NCBI RefSeq assembly: GCF_029846275.1
Contig: NZ_JARVWS010000003.1
Location: 434,001-498,000, forward strand
DNA: 64,000 nt
Reading direction: 5' to 3'
Origin: Nocardioides sp. CER19
GTDB lineage: Bacteria; Actinomycetota; Actinomycetes; Propionibacteriales; Nocardioidaceae
Part shown: positions 49,107-56,788 of the stretch, piece after piece
How positions within the stretch are numbered: the stretch's first letter is position 1
Layout: each line of letters opens with the position of its first letter
Made by a program: the position numbers and the translations under genes
The notes under the pieces: generated by a model
Seen by the model: only the letters and a program-made list of their open reading frames with translations
Told to the model about the DNA's origin: nothing
Databases searched by the model: none

Positions 49107-49884
49107 GCGTTCCGCGGTGGTCGAGGTGCGAGCGCAGCGAGCCTCGAGACCCCGCGTTCGGATCCTCGGCATCGGCATGGGTCCGCAGCACGTGACCCGC
49201 GAGGTGGCGGAGGCGCTGCGCGACGCCGACTACGTGCTCGCGGCGGAGAAGGCGGAGGACGACCAGCTCCTCGCGGTACGCCGCCGGATCGCCGCCGACG
49301 CCGGCGTGCCGGTGGTGGCGGTCCCGGACCCGCGCCGGGACCGCGCCGACGTGGACGCCATGGGCGACTACCGGCGGGCGGTCGGCGACTGGCACGACGC
49401 CCGCGTGGCGGCGTACGAGGCGGTGCTCGCGGAGCGCGGCGGCACGGCCGCGATGCTCGTGTGGGGCGACGCCTCGCTCTACGACTCGTCGATCCGGATC
49501 GTCTCGGCGATCGCGTCGCGGGGCGTTGTCGACCTCGAGTGGGACGTCCTGCCGGGCATCAGCGCGCCTCAGCTGCTCGCCGCGCGGCACCGGCTCGTGC
49601 TCAACGACGTCGGCCGGCCGGTGCACGTGACGACCGGGCGGCGGCTGCAGGAGGAGATCGCGGCCGGACTGGACAACGTCGTGGTGATGCTCAACCGCCA
49701 CCTCGACCTGGCCGGCTGCGAGGACTGGGACATCTGGTGGGGCGCGAACCTCGGCGGCGTCGGCGAGGAGCTGGTCGCCGGCCGGGTCGGCGACGTGCTG
49801 CCGGCCATCGAGGCGGCCCGCGAGCGGGCGAAGGCGGCGGCGGGCTGGCTGATGGACCTCTACCTCGTGAGGCGTCCGTCGTGA
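49099..49884 (+). CDS. cobF: Precorrin-6A synthase (deacetylating) CobF
   Basis: CobF removes the acetyl group and methylates C-1 in the aerobic corrin pathway (precorrin-5 to precorrin-6A). The 261 residues have the methyltransferase opening RILGIGMGPQHVTREVAEALRDADYVLA, the MLVWGDASLYDSS motif and a CobF-specific end (NRHLDLAGCEDWDIWWGANLGGVGEELVAG). The ATG overlaps the cobN stop by 8 bases. Residues 6-18 (AVVEVRAQRASRP) are encoded by a dispersed repeat of the Nocardioides-like type, so the original N-terminus was probably replaced; the normal fold starts only at about residue 20. Confidence 0.92.
   Translation: MAERSAVVEVRAQRASRPRVRILGIGMGPQHVTREVAEALRDADYVLAAEKAEDDQLLAVRRRIAADAGVPVVAVPDPRRDRADVDAMGDYRRAVGDWHDARVAAYEAVLAERGGTAAMLVWGDASLYDSSIRIVSAIASRGVVDLEWDVLPGISAPQLLAARHRLVLNDVGRPVHVTTGRRLQEEIAAGLDNVVVMLNRHLDLAGCEDWDIWWGANLGGVGEELVAGRVGDVLPAIEAARERAKAAAGWLMDLYLVRRPS
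49116..49151 (+). repeat. Dispersed repeat forming the CobF N-terminus
   Basis: A 36-base element from GGTGGTCGAGGTGCGAGCGC to GAGCCTCGAGACC, with inverted ends (GGTCGAGG and CCTCGAGACC). It belongs to a related but distinct repeat class from those in cobN, with GGTGCGAGCG in place of GCAGCGAGCG. It sits between the start codon and the first conserved residue of CobF. Confidence 0.75.
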
Positions 49885-49926
49885 GGGCGCGAATGTCGAC
49901 ATTCCGAGGCGCTACCCAGGGAAGTG

Positions 49927-49964
49927 CGGAACTCCCGGGGTGTCGTGACACCCCGGGAGTTCCG
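49927..49964. repeat. 38-bp perfect inverted repeat between cobF and cobQ
   Basis: CGGAACTCCCGGGGTGTC is followed by GT and then its exact complement, giving an 18-base-pair hairpin with a 2-base loop. It lies in the only sizeable gap of the cobN-cobF-cobQ-cobK unit. With no T tract it is not a classical terminator; it could be an RNA-processing or protection stem that sets different levels for the two halves of the operon. Confidence 0.9.
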
Positions 49965-50005
49965 GAGTACCCGGTTGACCGGGGACTCCGACTCGGGGAG
50001 CGCCC

Positions 50006-51436
50006 ATGACCGGCCTCCTCGTCGCCGGCACGACGTCGGACGCCGGCAAGTCAGTGGTCACGACCGGGCTGTGCCGTGCGTTCGCGCGTCGCGGCGTGAA
50101 GGTGGCGCCCTACAAGGCGCAGAACATGTCCAACAACTCGATGGTCTGCGCCGCCTCCGACGGGACCTACGCCGAGATCGGGCGTGCGCAGTGGGTGCAG
50201 GCGCTCGCGGCCGGCGTCGCACCCGAGCCGGCCATGAACCCGGTGCTGCTCAAGCCCGGCTCCGACCGCCGCAGCCACGTCGTGCTGATGGGCCATCCCG
50301 CCGGCGACGTCTCCTCCGCCGACTGGGAGACGGGCCGGCGCCACCTCGCCACGGCCGCGCACACGGCGTACGACGACCTGGCGGCGCGCTTCGACGTGAT
50401 CGTGGCCGAAGGTGCCGGGAGCCCGGCGGAGATCAACCTGCGCGCGGGCGACTACGTGAACATGGGGCTGGCTCGGCACGCCGGGCTGCCGACCGTGGTC
50501 GTCGGCGACATCGACCGGGGCGGGGTGTTCGCCGCGATGTTCGGGACGGTGGCGCTGCTCGAGGCGGCCGACCAGGCGCTGGTCGCAGGGTTCGTGGTCA
50601 ACAAGTTCCGCGGGGACCGGTCCCTGCTCTCCCCGGGCCTCGACGCGCTCGAGGGGCTGACCGGGCGGCGGGTGTTCGGCGTGCTGCCCTGGGACGCCGG
50701 CCTGTGGCTGGACTCCGAGGACGCGCTCGACCTGGACGGCCGCCGCTCACCCGGCTCCGCGTCACGGCGGGTCGCGGTCGTCCGGCTCCCCCGGATCAGC
50801 AACTTCACCGACGTCGACGCGCTCGGCCTCGAACCCGAGCTCGACGTCGTCTTCGTCTCCGACCCGCGCGACCTGGCCGACGCCGACCTCGTCGTGCTGC
50901 CGGGCACCCGCTCGACCATCGCCGACCTGGCCTGGCTGCGCTCGCGCGGCCTCGACGTCGCGATCCGCGACCACGCCGCCCGCGGCCGTCCCGTCCTCGG
51001 GATCTGCGGCGGCTGCCAGATGCTCGGCCGCACCATCGCGGACCCTGAGGGGGTCGAGGGCACGCCCGGCGTCGGGGTCGAGGGACTCGGCCTCCTCGAC
51101 CTGGTCACGACGTTCCACGAGGAGAAGACGCTGCGGCTGCACGAGCCGGCCGGCTACGAGATCCACCACGGGCGGGTGTCCGGAGACACCGCGCGGGGCC
51201 TGGTGACCGGCACGATGGTGCACGGCCGGCTCGAGGACGATGCCTTCCGCGCGGCCTACCTCGCCGAGACCCTCGGCGTCGGGTCGACCGTGTCGTTCCC
51301 GGCCGCCCGCGCGGCGCGACTGGACCGGCTCGGCGACCTGGTCGAGGAGCACCTGGACGTCGACGCGCTGCTGACGCTCGCCCGCTCCGGTGCGCCCACC
51401 GACCTGCCGGTGCTGGCGCCGGGAGGCAGATCGTGA
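50006..51436 (+). CDS. cobQ: Cobyric acid synthase CobQ
   Basis: CobQ amidates side chains b, d, e and g of adenosylcobyrinate a,c-diamide using glutamine and ATP. The 476 residues contain the dethiobiotin-synthetase-like P-loop ([18 protein letters not shown], about residues 4-21), [14 protein letters not shown], a class-I glutaminase-like domain with the nucleophile Cys in [10 protein letters not shown], and GYEIHHGRV in the C-terminal third. The stop codon overlaps the cobK GTG. The 122-base gap before it holds an 18-bp inverted repeat, so its level may differ from cobN and cobF. Confidence 0.95.
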   Translation: MTGLLVAGTTSDAGKSVVTTGLCRAFARRGVKVAPYKAQNMSNNSMVCAASDGTYAEIGRAQWVQALAAGVAPEPAMNPVLLKPGSDRRSHVVLMGHPAGDVSSADWETGRRHLATAAHTAYDDLAARFDVIVAEGAGSPAEINLRAGDYVNMGLARHAGLPTVVVGDIDRGGVFAAMFGTVALLEAADQALVAGFVVNKFRGDRSLLSPGLDALEGLTGRRVFGVLPWDAGLWLDSEDALDLDGRRSPGSASRRVAVVRLPRISNFTDVDALGLEPELDVVFVSDPRDLADADLVVLPGTRSTIADLAWLRSRGLDVAIRDHAARGRPVLGICGGCQMLGRTIADPEGVEGTPGVGVEGLGLLDLVTTFHEEKTLRLHEPAGYEIHHGRVSGDTARGLVTGTMVHGRLEDDAFRAAYLAETLGVGSTVSFPAARAARLDRLGDLVEEHLDVDALLTLARSGAPTDLPVLAPGGRS

Positions 51437-52224
51437 GGCTGCTGCTCCTGGGCGGGACCAGCGAGGCGCGTGAGCTCGCCGATCGCCTGGTCGCCGACGG
51501 CGTCGACGTGACGTCGTCGCTCGCCGGGCGGGTGGCCCGCCCGCGGCTCCCGGTGGGCGAGGTCCGCATCGGTGGCTTCGGCGGCGTCCCCGGGTTGCGG
51601 GCGGCACTGGCCGACTACGACGCGGTCGTCGACGCGACGCACCCGTTCGCGCTCGGCATGACGACGAACGCCGCGACCGCCTGCACTGTCGACGACGTAC
51701 CCCTGCTCCGCCTCGAGCGGCCGGGCTGGGACCCGGACCCCGCGTGGCGCTACGTGGACGACCACGAGGAGGCCGCGTCGCTCGCCGCCTCGCTCGGGAC
51801 CCGGCCGTTCCTGACCGTCGGCCGCCAGGAGCTGGCGCGCTTCGTGCCCGCCCTCGCCCACCGCTCGGTCCTGGCGCGCGTCGTCGACGTCCCGTCGCTG
51901 GATCTGCCCGCGGCGTGGGAGCTGGTCACCAGCCGCGGCCCCTACACGCTCGCCGTCGAACGCGCGCTCATGACCCGGCACGGCAGCGACGTCGTCGTCA
52001 CGAAGGACTCGGGCGGCGGCTACACGCGGCCGAAGCTGCAGGCCGCCGCCGAGCGGGGCGTCCCCGTGGTCGTCGTACGACGTCCGCCCGGTCCGGCCGG
52101 CGTCCCGACGGTGCACCACGTGGACGACGCGGTGGCCTGGGTCCGCTCGCTCGCCGGCACCGACGGACACGGCTCAGAGCGACGCGGCCAGCTCCCGTCG
52201 GGCGATGACGACCCGCTCCCGTGA
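51433..52224 (+). CDS. cobK: Precorrin-6A reductase CobK
   Basis: CobK reduces precorrin-6A to precorrin-6B with NADPH. The 263 residues have the family opening [19 protein letters not shown] (start GTG), the segment [19 protein letters not shown], and [37 protein letters not shown] with the catalytic region. The last 17 or so residues are charged and disordered. The 3' end overlaps the convergent cbtA end by 51 bases. It is the last gene of the riboswitch-controlled plus-strand unit. Confidence 0.93.
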   Translation: MRLLLLGGTSEARELADRLVADGVDVTSSLAGRVARPRLPVGEVRIGGFGGVPGLRAALADYDAVVDATHPFALGMTTNAATACTVDDVPLLRLERPGWDPDPAWRYVDDHEEAASLAASLGTRPFLTVGRQELARFVPALAHRSVLARVVDVPSLDLPAAWELVTSRGPYTLAVERALMTRHGSDVVVTKDSGGGYTRPKLQAAAERGVPVVVVRRPPGPAGVPTVHHVDDAVAWVRSLAGTDGHGSERRGQLPSGDDDPLP

Positions 52225-52956
52225 CTGCAGCCGGAGCAGCAGCCCGGTGAGAACCACGCCGATCGCCGCCCACATCGTGGCGAGGATGATCAGGGAGGCG
52301 CGGCGGAAGTACCAGAGCGTGTCCGCCGGGAAGTCGCCGATCTCGTTGACCGTCGGGAAGAGCCGCCCCGCGACCACCATGAGGGCGACGTAGGCCAGGG
52401 CACCGCCGACCACGGCGCCGTAGGTGCCGATCCTCGGCGCGAGCCTGACCGCCAGCACGGTGACCGCGACGGCGACCACGACCGAGACGAGCAGGAAGGC
52501 GAAGTAGGCGCCGGTCCGGCTGCCGATCGTGTCGGCGTTCCCGACGGCGGGCGGTGTCGACGGGTACTTGAGGAACGGCACGAGCGCGAACGACACGAAG
52601 CCGATCGCGCTCACCAGCGCCGTCGACTGGCCGAGCGTGAGGCGACGCATCCGGCCGGCGACAGCGGCCGCCACCAGGGCGACCACGCCGCCGAGCGCGG
52701 TGCCGACCGCGACGGTGCCGGTCAGCAGTCCCCAGGTGCGCTGGTCGTGGCGGGAGACGACGGTGCCGTCCTCCGCGTGTGAGTGGCCGTCGGCGGGGCT
52801 GTGGCCGTGGTTGTGGCCGTCCTCGGAGTGGGACCCCTCGAGCGCGATGGCGGCCGCGACGGAGGGCTCGCCGACGGCATGGGCGACGAAGAACGTGGCG
52901 AGTCCGGCCAGAAGCCCGGCCAGGAGGCCACGCACCAGGAAAACGCGTGCGGTCAT
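52174..52956 (-). CDS. cbtA: Cobalt transporter subunit CbtA
   Basis: CbtA forms with CbtB a cobalt uptake system found next to cobalamin genes in many bacteria that lack CbiMNQO. The 260 residues have about five membrane helices, starting [34 protein letters not shown], followed by a His-rich loop ([20 protein letters not shown]) that is a likely metal-capture site. Later segments include [20 protein letters not shown], which is diagnostic of the family. It follows cbtB by 4 bases, so both are made from the riboswitch-controlled transcript. Confidence 0.93.
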   Translation of the reverse strand: MTARVFLVRGLLAGLLAGLATFFVAHAVGEPSVAAAIALEGSHSEDGHNHGHSPADGHSHAEDGTVVSRHDQRTWGLLTGTVAVGTALGGVVALVAAAVAGRMRRLTLGQSTALVSAIGFVSFALVPFLKYPSTPPAVGNADTIGSRTGAYFAFLLVSVVVAVAVTVLAVRLAPRIGTYGAVVGGALAYVALMVVAGRLFPTVNEIGDFPADTLWYFRRASLIILATMWAAIGVVLTGLLLRLQSRERVVIARRELAASL

Positions 52957-52960
52957 GCGC

Positions 52961-53176
52961 TCAGTGGCAGGGGTAGCCGAGCAGGTGACGACCGTCGTGG
53001 ACCCACTCGTGGATCGCCGTGCCGGACGGGATCGAGATCGCGCCCTGGTCGGCGCTCACGAAGAAGACCACCAGGGCCGCGAGGAGGCCGAAGAGCACTG
53101 CCCACGGGGCGAGCTCACGGAGCGGGACGGTGGGCAGGGAGGGGGTGGAAACAGGGGTGGCAGACGTGACGCTCAC
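52961..53176 (-). CDS. cbtB: Cobalt transporter subunit CbtB
   Basis: A 71-residue protein with one membrane helix (WAVLFGLLAALVVFFVSADQ) and a C-terminal His-rich external motif (HEWVHDGRHLLGYPCH). The single helix and the terminal metal ligands are the CbtB signature. It is read from GTG with AAGGAG six bases upstream, and a cobalamin riboswitch lies just before it, so uptake falls when cobalamin is plentiful. CbtA follows directly. Confidence 0.93.
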   Translation of the reverse strand: MSVTSATPVSTPSLPTVPLRELAPWAVLFGLLAALVVFFVSADQGAISIPSGTAIHEWVHDGRHLLGYPCH

Positions 53177-53224
53177 GTGATGCTCCTTCGGGAATGCAAC
53201 GTTCCTCTACGGGCGGACAACACG

Positions 53225-53322
53225 GCGGCGGAAGATCTGACTTCGAACCCAGACGGGCTCTCACAGTGGCGTGACCGTGCCAGATTCTCACTGGCTTCCT
53301 CACATCCGGCGTGCCCACACAC
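53225..53322 (-). promoter_or_regulatory. Cobalamin riboswitch before cbtBA
   Basis: Read on the minus strand this leader has GAGGAAGCCAGTGAGAATCTGG, GCCACTGTGAGAG (the B12 box) and AAGTCAGATCTTCC, the conserved aptamer elements in order. It lies between the CbiX/ferredoxin stop and the cbtB GTG, so it gives cbtBA its own control even if transcripts enter from the larger cobalamin operon. Confidence 0.9.
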
Positions 53323-53323
53323 G

Positions 53324-54034
53324 TTAGCGGACCTCGGCCCCGGTCGCCATCGACGCGCGGCGCGCCAGCCTGTGACCTTCGACCGGTCGGCCGGCCACGA
53401 GATGGTCCGCGACGATCGCCGCCGCGGTCGGAGGGTCGACGCGGCCGTACCAGACGTCGTCGGGCTGGACGCTCACCACGGGCGCCTGGTTGCACGGGAA
53501 CTGGCAGCCGGTGTGCACGAGGAGGACGTCGTCGTCGCCGAGGCGGTGCTCCATCAGCGCGAGGACCATCGCGCGCAGGCTGTCGACCGATCCCTTCGCC
53601 GTACATCTCGGGCCGCGACAGACCAGCACCTGGTGCCGGTGTGCGCTGACTTCTTCCCAGGCGGCCGAGGTGAGCCCGGGCTCGGTGCCGGTGAGCGCCC
53701 GCGTCTCGGTGAGTACGTCGACCACCGCGTCGACCCTGTCGGCGAGCCGCGTCGCGACCCGGATCTCGGGGCGCTCCCCCGCCCGCTCGCGCCACCAGTG
53801 GGCCGCGATCCGACGCAGCCAGGAGTGCGCGGGTGCGAGCGGCCCGAGGCTGACACCGACGAGCGTGATGGCGCGGGCACCCGCGTCGGCGAGGCGGGTG
53901 AGCTCGGCGGCGAGCGCCGGGTCCGCCATCTGCAGGAAGGCGACCGTGCCGCCCAGGTCGGCAGCCCCGCGGACGAGCTCGTCGCGACGGTCGACGTCGG
54001 CCACCGACATCCCGACCAGCACCGGCCCGGTCAC
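53324..54034 (-). CDS. CbiX-like protein fused to a (2Fe-2S) ferredoxin domain
   Basis: A 236-residue protein with an N-terminal CbiX/sirohydrochlorin-chelatase-like half (VLVGMSVADVDRRDELVRGAADLG, later ARAITLVGVSLGPLAPAHSWLRRIA) and a C-terminal thioredoxin-like 2Fe-2S ferredoxin domain with LVCRGPRCTAKG and TGCQFPCNQAP. The CbiX active-site His is replaced (VGMSV instead of VGHGS), so cobalt chelation by this half is doubtful; electron delivery to a cobalamin-pathway step is more likely. The GTG overlaps the cobD stop (GTGA). It ends the chlID operon. Confidence 0.82.
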   Translation of the reverse strand: MTGPVLVGMSVADVDRRDELVRGAADLGGTVAFLQMADPALAAELTRLADAGARAITLVGVSLGPLAPAHSWLRRIAAHWWRERAGERPEIRVATRLADRVDAVVDVLTETRALTGTEPGLTSAAWEEVSAHRHQVLVCRGPRCTAKGSVDSLRAMVLALMEHRLGDDDVLLVHTGCQFPCNQAPVVSVQPDDVWYGRVDPPTAAAIVADHLVAGRPVEGHRLARRASMATGAEVR

Positions 54035-54978
54035 GAGCGCCGGCCCCGTCGCGACCGTCTCAGCGGGACCAGGGACGCGACGGCGGCGACACCGGCCGCG
54101 CCCAGGCCGACGCGCCGCGCGAGCGCGACCGCTCGCACGATGTCGCGCGCCGCCGGCGCACGGCCGTCCCCCATCACCGCGCGGTGCTCGACCCGCGTGC
54201 CGTAGTAGGTGTTGGTCCCGCCGAGCCGGATGCCGAGCGCGCCGGCGAAGGCGGCCTCGACCACGCCCGCGTTGGGGCTGGGGTGCCGGGCGGCGTCGCG
54301 GCGCCACGCCCGCCAGGCGTCTCGCGCGCGCCGCGGGTCGGCCGAGAGAGTGAGGAGCCCCGACAGCCGGGAGCCGGGCAGGTTGAGGACGTCGTCCAGG
54401 CGCGCGGCCGCCCAGCCGAAGCGCTCGTAGCGCGCGCTGCGGTGGCCGATCATCGCGTCGAGCGTGTTCGCGGCGCGGTAGCCGAGGAGCCCCGGCACCC
54501 CGGCGACGGCGCCCCACACCAAGGGGGCGACGACCGCGTCGGAGGTGTTCTCGGCGACCGACTCGACCACGGCCCGCGCGATCTGCGACTCGTCCAGCGC
54601 GCTGGTGTCGCGGCCGACCAGGTGCATCAGCCGACGCCGGGCCGCGGGCAGGTCCTCGACCACCACCTGGCCGTGGACGGCGGCCGCCTCGCGCTCCAGC
54701 GAGCGTCCGCCGAGGACGGTCCAGGTGACGACGGCCGTGAGGACCGCGCGAGCGACCGGCCGGGTCGCCGAGCGCTCGGCGGCCGCCCCGAGGGCGACCG
54801 CTCCACCGACGAGCGCGGCGGTGTGGAGGGCGCCCCACGCCCGCGAGTCGGCGTAGAGCCGGTGCTCGACGGCGTCCGCGACGGCGCCGAAGCCGGCGAC
54901 CGGGTGGTGGCGCACGGGGTCGCCGAGCAGTCGGTCGGCGGCGTACCCGAGCAGCAGCCCGACGGCCCGCCCGCTCAT
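54031..54978 (-). CDS. cobD: Adenosylcobinamide-phosphate synthase CobD/CbiB
   Basis: This membrane enzyme attaches the aminopropanol(-phosphate) arm to adenosylcobyric acid. The 315 residues have about five membrane helices and the family segments DRLLGDPVRHHPVAGFGAVADAVEHRLY, ESVAENTSDAVVAPLVWGAVAGVPGLLGYRAANTLDAMIGHRSARYERFGWAAARLDDVLN and GALGIRLGGTNTYYG. It overlaps cobS upstream and the CbiX/ferredoxin gene downstream by 4 bases each. Confidence 0.95.
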   Translation of the reverse strand: MSGRAVGLLLGYAADRLLGDPVRHHPVAGFGAVADAVEHRLYADSRAWGALHTAALVGGAVALGAAAERSATRPVARAVLTAVVTWTVLGGRSLEREAAAVHGQVVVEDLPAARRRLMHLVGRDTSALDESQIARAVVESVAENTSDAVVAPLVWGAVAGVPGLLGYRAANTLDAMIGHRSARYERFGWAAARLDDVLNLPGSRLSGLLTLSADPRRARDAWRAWRRDAARHPSPNAGVVEAAFAGALGIRLGGTNTYYGTRVEHRAVMGDGRAPAARDIVRAVALARRVGLGAAGVAAVASLVPLRRSRRGRRS

Positions 54979-55742
54979 GACAGCGCCACCAGCATCGTGG
55001 CCAGCGCGGCCTCGACGGAGGCCCCGAAGACGTCGCCGGTCACGCCGCCGAAGCGGCTGACCGCCCGGGCCACGACGACACCGACGACGAGCAGCGCGAG
55101 GGCCGCCCCCAGGACGCCGCGCCACCAGCCGAGCCCGGCCCAGCGCCCCACCAGTGCCAGCGCCGCCGCGACGACCAGCCAGACCGCGGCGACGACGGCA
55201 GGGGACACGGTCTGCGTGTAGGTACGGCCGAGGCCGTCGGGACGCGCCGGGCGGACGCCCCGCGCGCAGCAGACGGCCAGGGCCGCCCTCGAGAGGCAGA
55301 CGGCCAGCCCTGCCAGCGCCCCGGCCCACCAGCCGTCCACGCGAGCGAGCACGGCCGCCAGCCCGGCCGCCTGGAGGCCGAGCACGAGGACCACGGCGAC
55401 CGTGCCGGCCGGACCCGAGGTCCCGGTCTTCATGACGGCGAGCGAGCGCTCCCGGTCGTACGAAGCTGCCAGCCCGTCGGCCACGTCGGAGAGCCCGTCG
55501 AGGTGGAACCCCCGGTTGCCGAGCGCCACGGCCCCCAGCGCGAGGAGCGCGACCACGAGCGGCGGCAGGTCCAGCGCGGAGCCGGCGACCGCCACCAGGA
55601 GCACGGCCAGCCCGAGCGGGAGCACGGCGACCGGCGCGAGCACCATCGCCGCGGCTGCCCGCCGCTGGTCGACGGTCGTCGGCGGGCTCACCCGCAGCGC
55701 GGTCAGCGTACCCACGGCGAGCCGCCAGGCGTCGGGCAGCAT
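54975..55742 (-). CDS. cobS: Cobalamin (5'-phosphate) synthase CobS
   Basis: CobS joins GDP-cobinamide and alpha-ribazole (phosphate) in the membrane. The 255 residues form six to seven helices and carry the family motif NRGFHLDGLSDVADGLAASYDRERSLAVMKTGTSGPAG, in which the Asp-Gly-Leu-Ser-Asp-Val-Ala-Asp-Gly region binds Mg and substrate. It overlaps cobT by one base upstream (TGATG) and cobD by 4 bases downstream. Confidence 0.95.
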   Translation of the reverse strand: MLPDAWRLAVGTLTALRVSPPTTVDQRRAAAAMVLAPVAVLPLGLAVLLVAVAGSALDLPPLVVALLALGAVALGNRGFHLDGLSDVADGLAASYDRERSLAVMKTGTSGPAGTVAVVLVLGLQAAGLAAVLARVDGWWAGALAGLAVCLSRAALAVCCARGVRPARPDGLGRTYTQTVSPAVVAAVWLVVAAALALVGRWAGLGWWRGVLGAALALLVVGVVVARAVSRFGGVTGDVFGASVEAALATMLVALS

Positions 55743-56776
55743 CAGAGCTCGGAGAGCAGCGCGACGTCGCGCAGCAGGCTGCCGGCGCTGCGCAGGACCG
55801 GGACGGCGGCCACGGCGCCGGACCCCTCACCGAGACGCAGTCCGAGGTCGAGCAGCGGCTCCAGCCCCATCTTGGCCAGGGCCAGGGACTGAGCCGGCTC
55901 GGTCGAGCGGTGGCCTGCGGCGAACCACGCGGCGGCGCCAGGCTCGACCCGGTCGGCGGTGAGCGCGCAGGCCACGCTCATCAGGCCGTCGAGAAGCACC
56001 GGGACGCCCTCCTGCGCGGCGGCGAGCAGGTAGCCGGTCGTGGCGGCCAGGTCCGCGCTGCCGAGCGCGGTGAGGGTCTCGACCGGGTCCGCCGTACGCG
56101 CTCCGGCGCGGGCCAGCGCCGCGTCGACGACGGCTGTCTTGCCGACGAGCGCCTCGTCGCCGATGCCGGTCCCGCGGCCGACGACCTCGGATGCGGGGAG
56201 GCCGAGACCGGCGGCCACCAGCGCCGAGGCCGGGGTGGTGTTGCCGATGCCCATGTCGCCGCTGATGAGCAGCTGCGCGCCCGCCTGGATCTCCTCGCGG
56301 GCGACGGCCGCGCCGGCGTCGAGCGCGGCGCGGGTCTGCTCGGCGGTCAGCGCGTCCTCGAGGTGGATGGCGCCGCTCCCCCGTCGCACCTTGTGGGCCG
56401 TGAGCGCGGACCGGGTCGACTCGTCGAGGTCGTCGAAGTCCTCGTCGACGCCGAGGTCCAGCACGCGTACGGCGACCCCGTGGGTCCGCGCCAGGGCGCT
56501 GACGCCGGCCTTGCCGGCGAGGAAGGTGCGCACCATCGCGCCCGTGATCGCGGGCGGGAACGCCGAGACACCGTGGGCAGCCACCCCGTGGTCGCCGGCG
56601 AAGATCACCAGCCGCACGCGGTCGAGCGGCGCAGGTGGCACCTGGCCCTGGCACGCGGCCAGCCAGACGGCGGTCTCACCGAGCCGGCCGAGCGCGCCGG
56701 GTGGCGTGGCCAGGGCGGCGAGCCGCTTGGCGGCGTGGCCGCGGGCGATGTCGGAAGGGGCGGAGACGTAGGGCAT
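55742..56776 (-). CDS. cobT: Nicotinate-nucleotide-dimethylbenzimidazole phosphoribosyltransferase CobT
   Basis: CobT makes alpha-ribazole phosphate from nicotinate mononucleotide and dimethylbenzimidazole. The 344 residues have FAGDHGVAAHGVSAFPPAITGAMVRTFLAGKAGVSALAR near the N-terminus, ISGDMGIGNTTPASALVAA in the middle and LRLGEGSGAVAAVPVL near the C-terminus, whose Glu is the catalytic base of the family. It lies 12 bases after the cobB/cobC fusion and overlaps cobS by one base. Confidence 0.95.
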   Translation of the reverse strand: MPYVSAPSDIARGHAAKRLAALATPPGALGRLGETAVWLAACQGQVPPAPLDRVRLVIFAGDHGVAAHGVSAFPPAITGAMVRTFLAGKAGVSALARTHGVAVRVLDLGVDEDFDDLDESTRSALTAHKVRRGSGAIHLEDALTAEQTRAALDAGAAVAREEIQAGAQLLISGDMGIGNTTPASALVAAGLGLPASEVVGRGTGIGDEALVGKTAVVDAALARAGARTADPVETLTALGSADLAATTGYLLAAAQEGVPVLLDGLMSVACALTADRVEPGAAAWFAAGHRSTEPAQSLALAKMGLEPLLDLGLRLGEGSGAVAAVPVLRSAGSLLRDVALLSEL

Positions 56777-56788
56777 CAGGGTTCCTGT

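Noticed and set aside
49927..49964. Rho-independent terminator after cobF
   Set aside because: The stem is strong but no run of T follows on either strand, so it is listed only as an inverted repeat.
53324..54034. Sirohydrochlorin cobaltochelatase CbiX
   Set aside because: The active-site His of CbiX is absent and CobN/ChlID already provide aerobic chelation.
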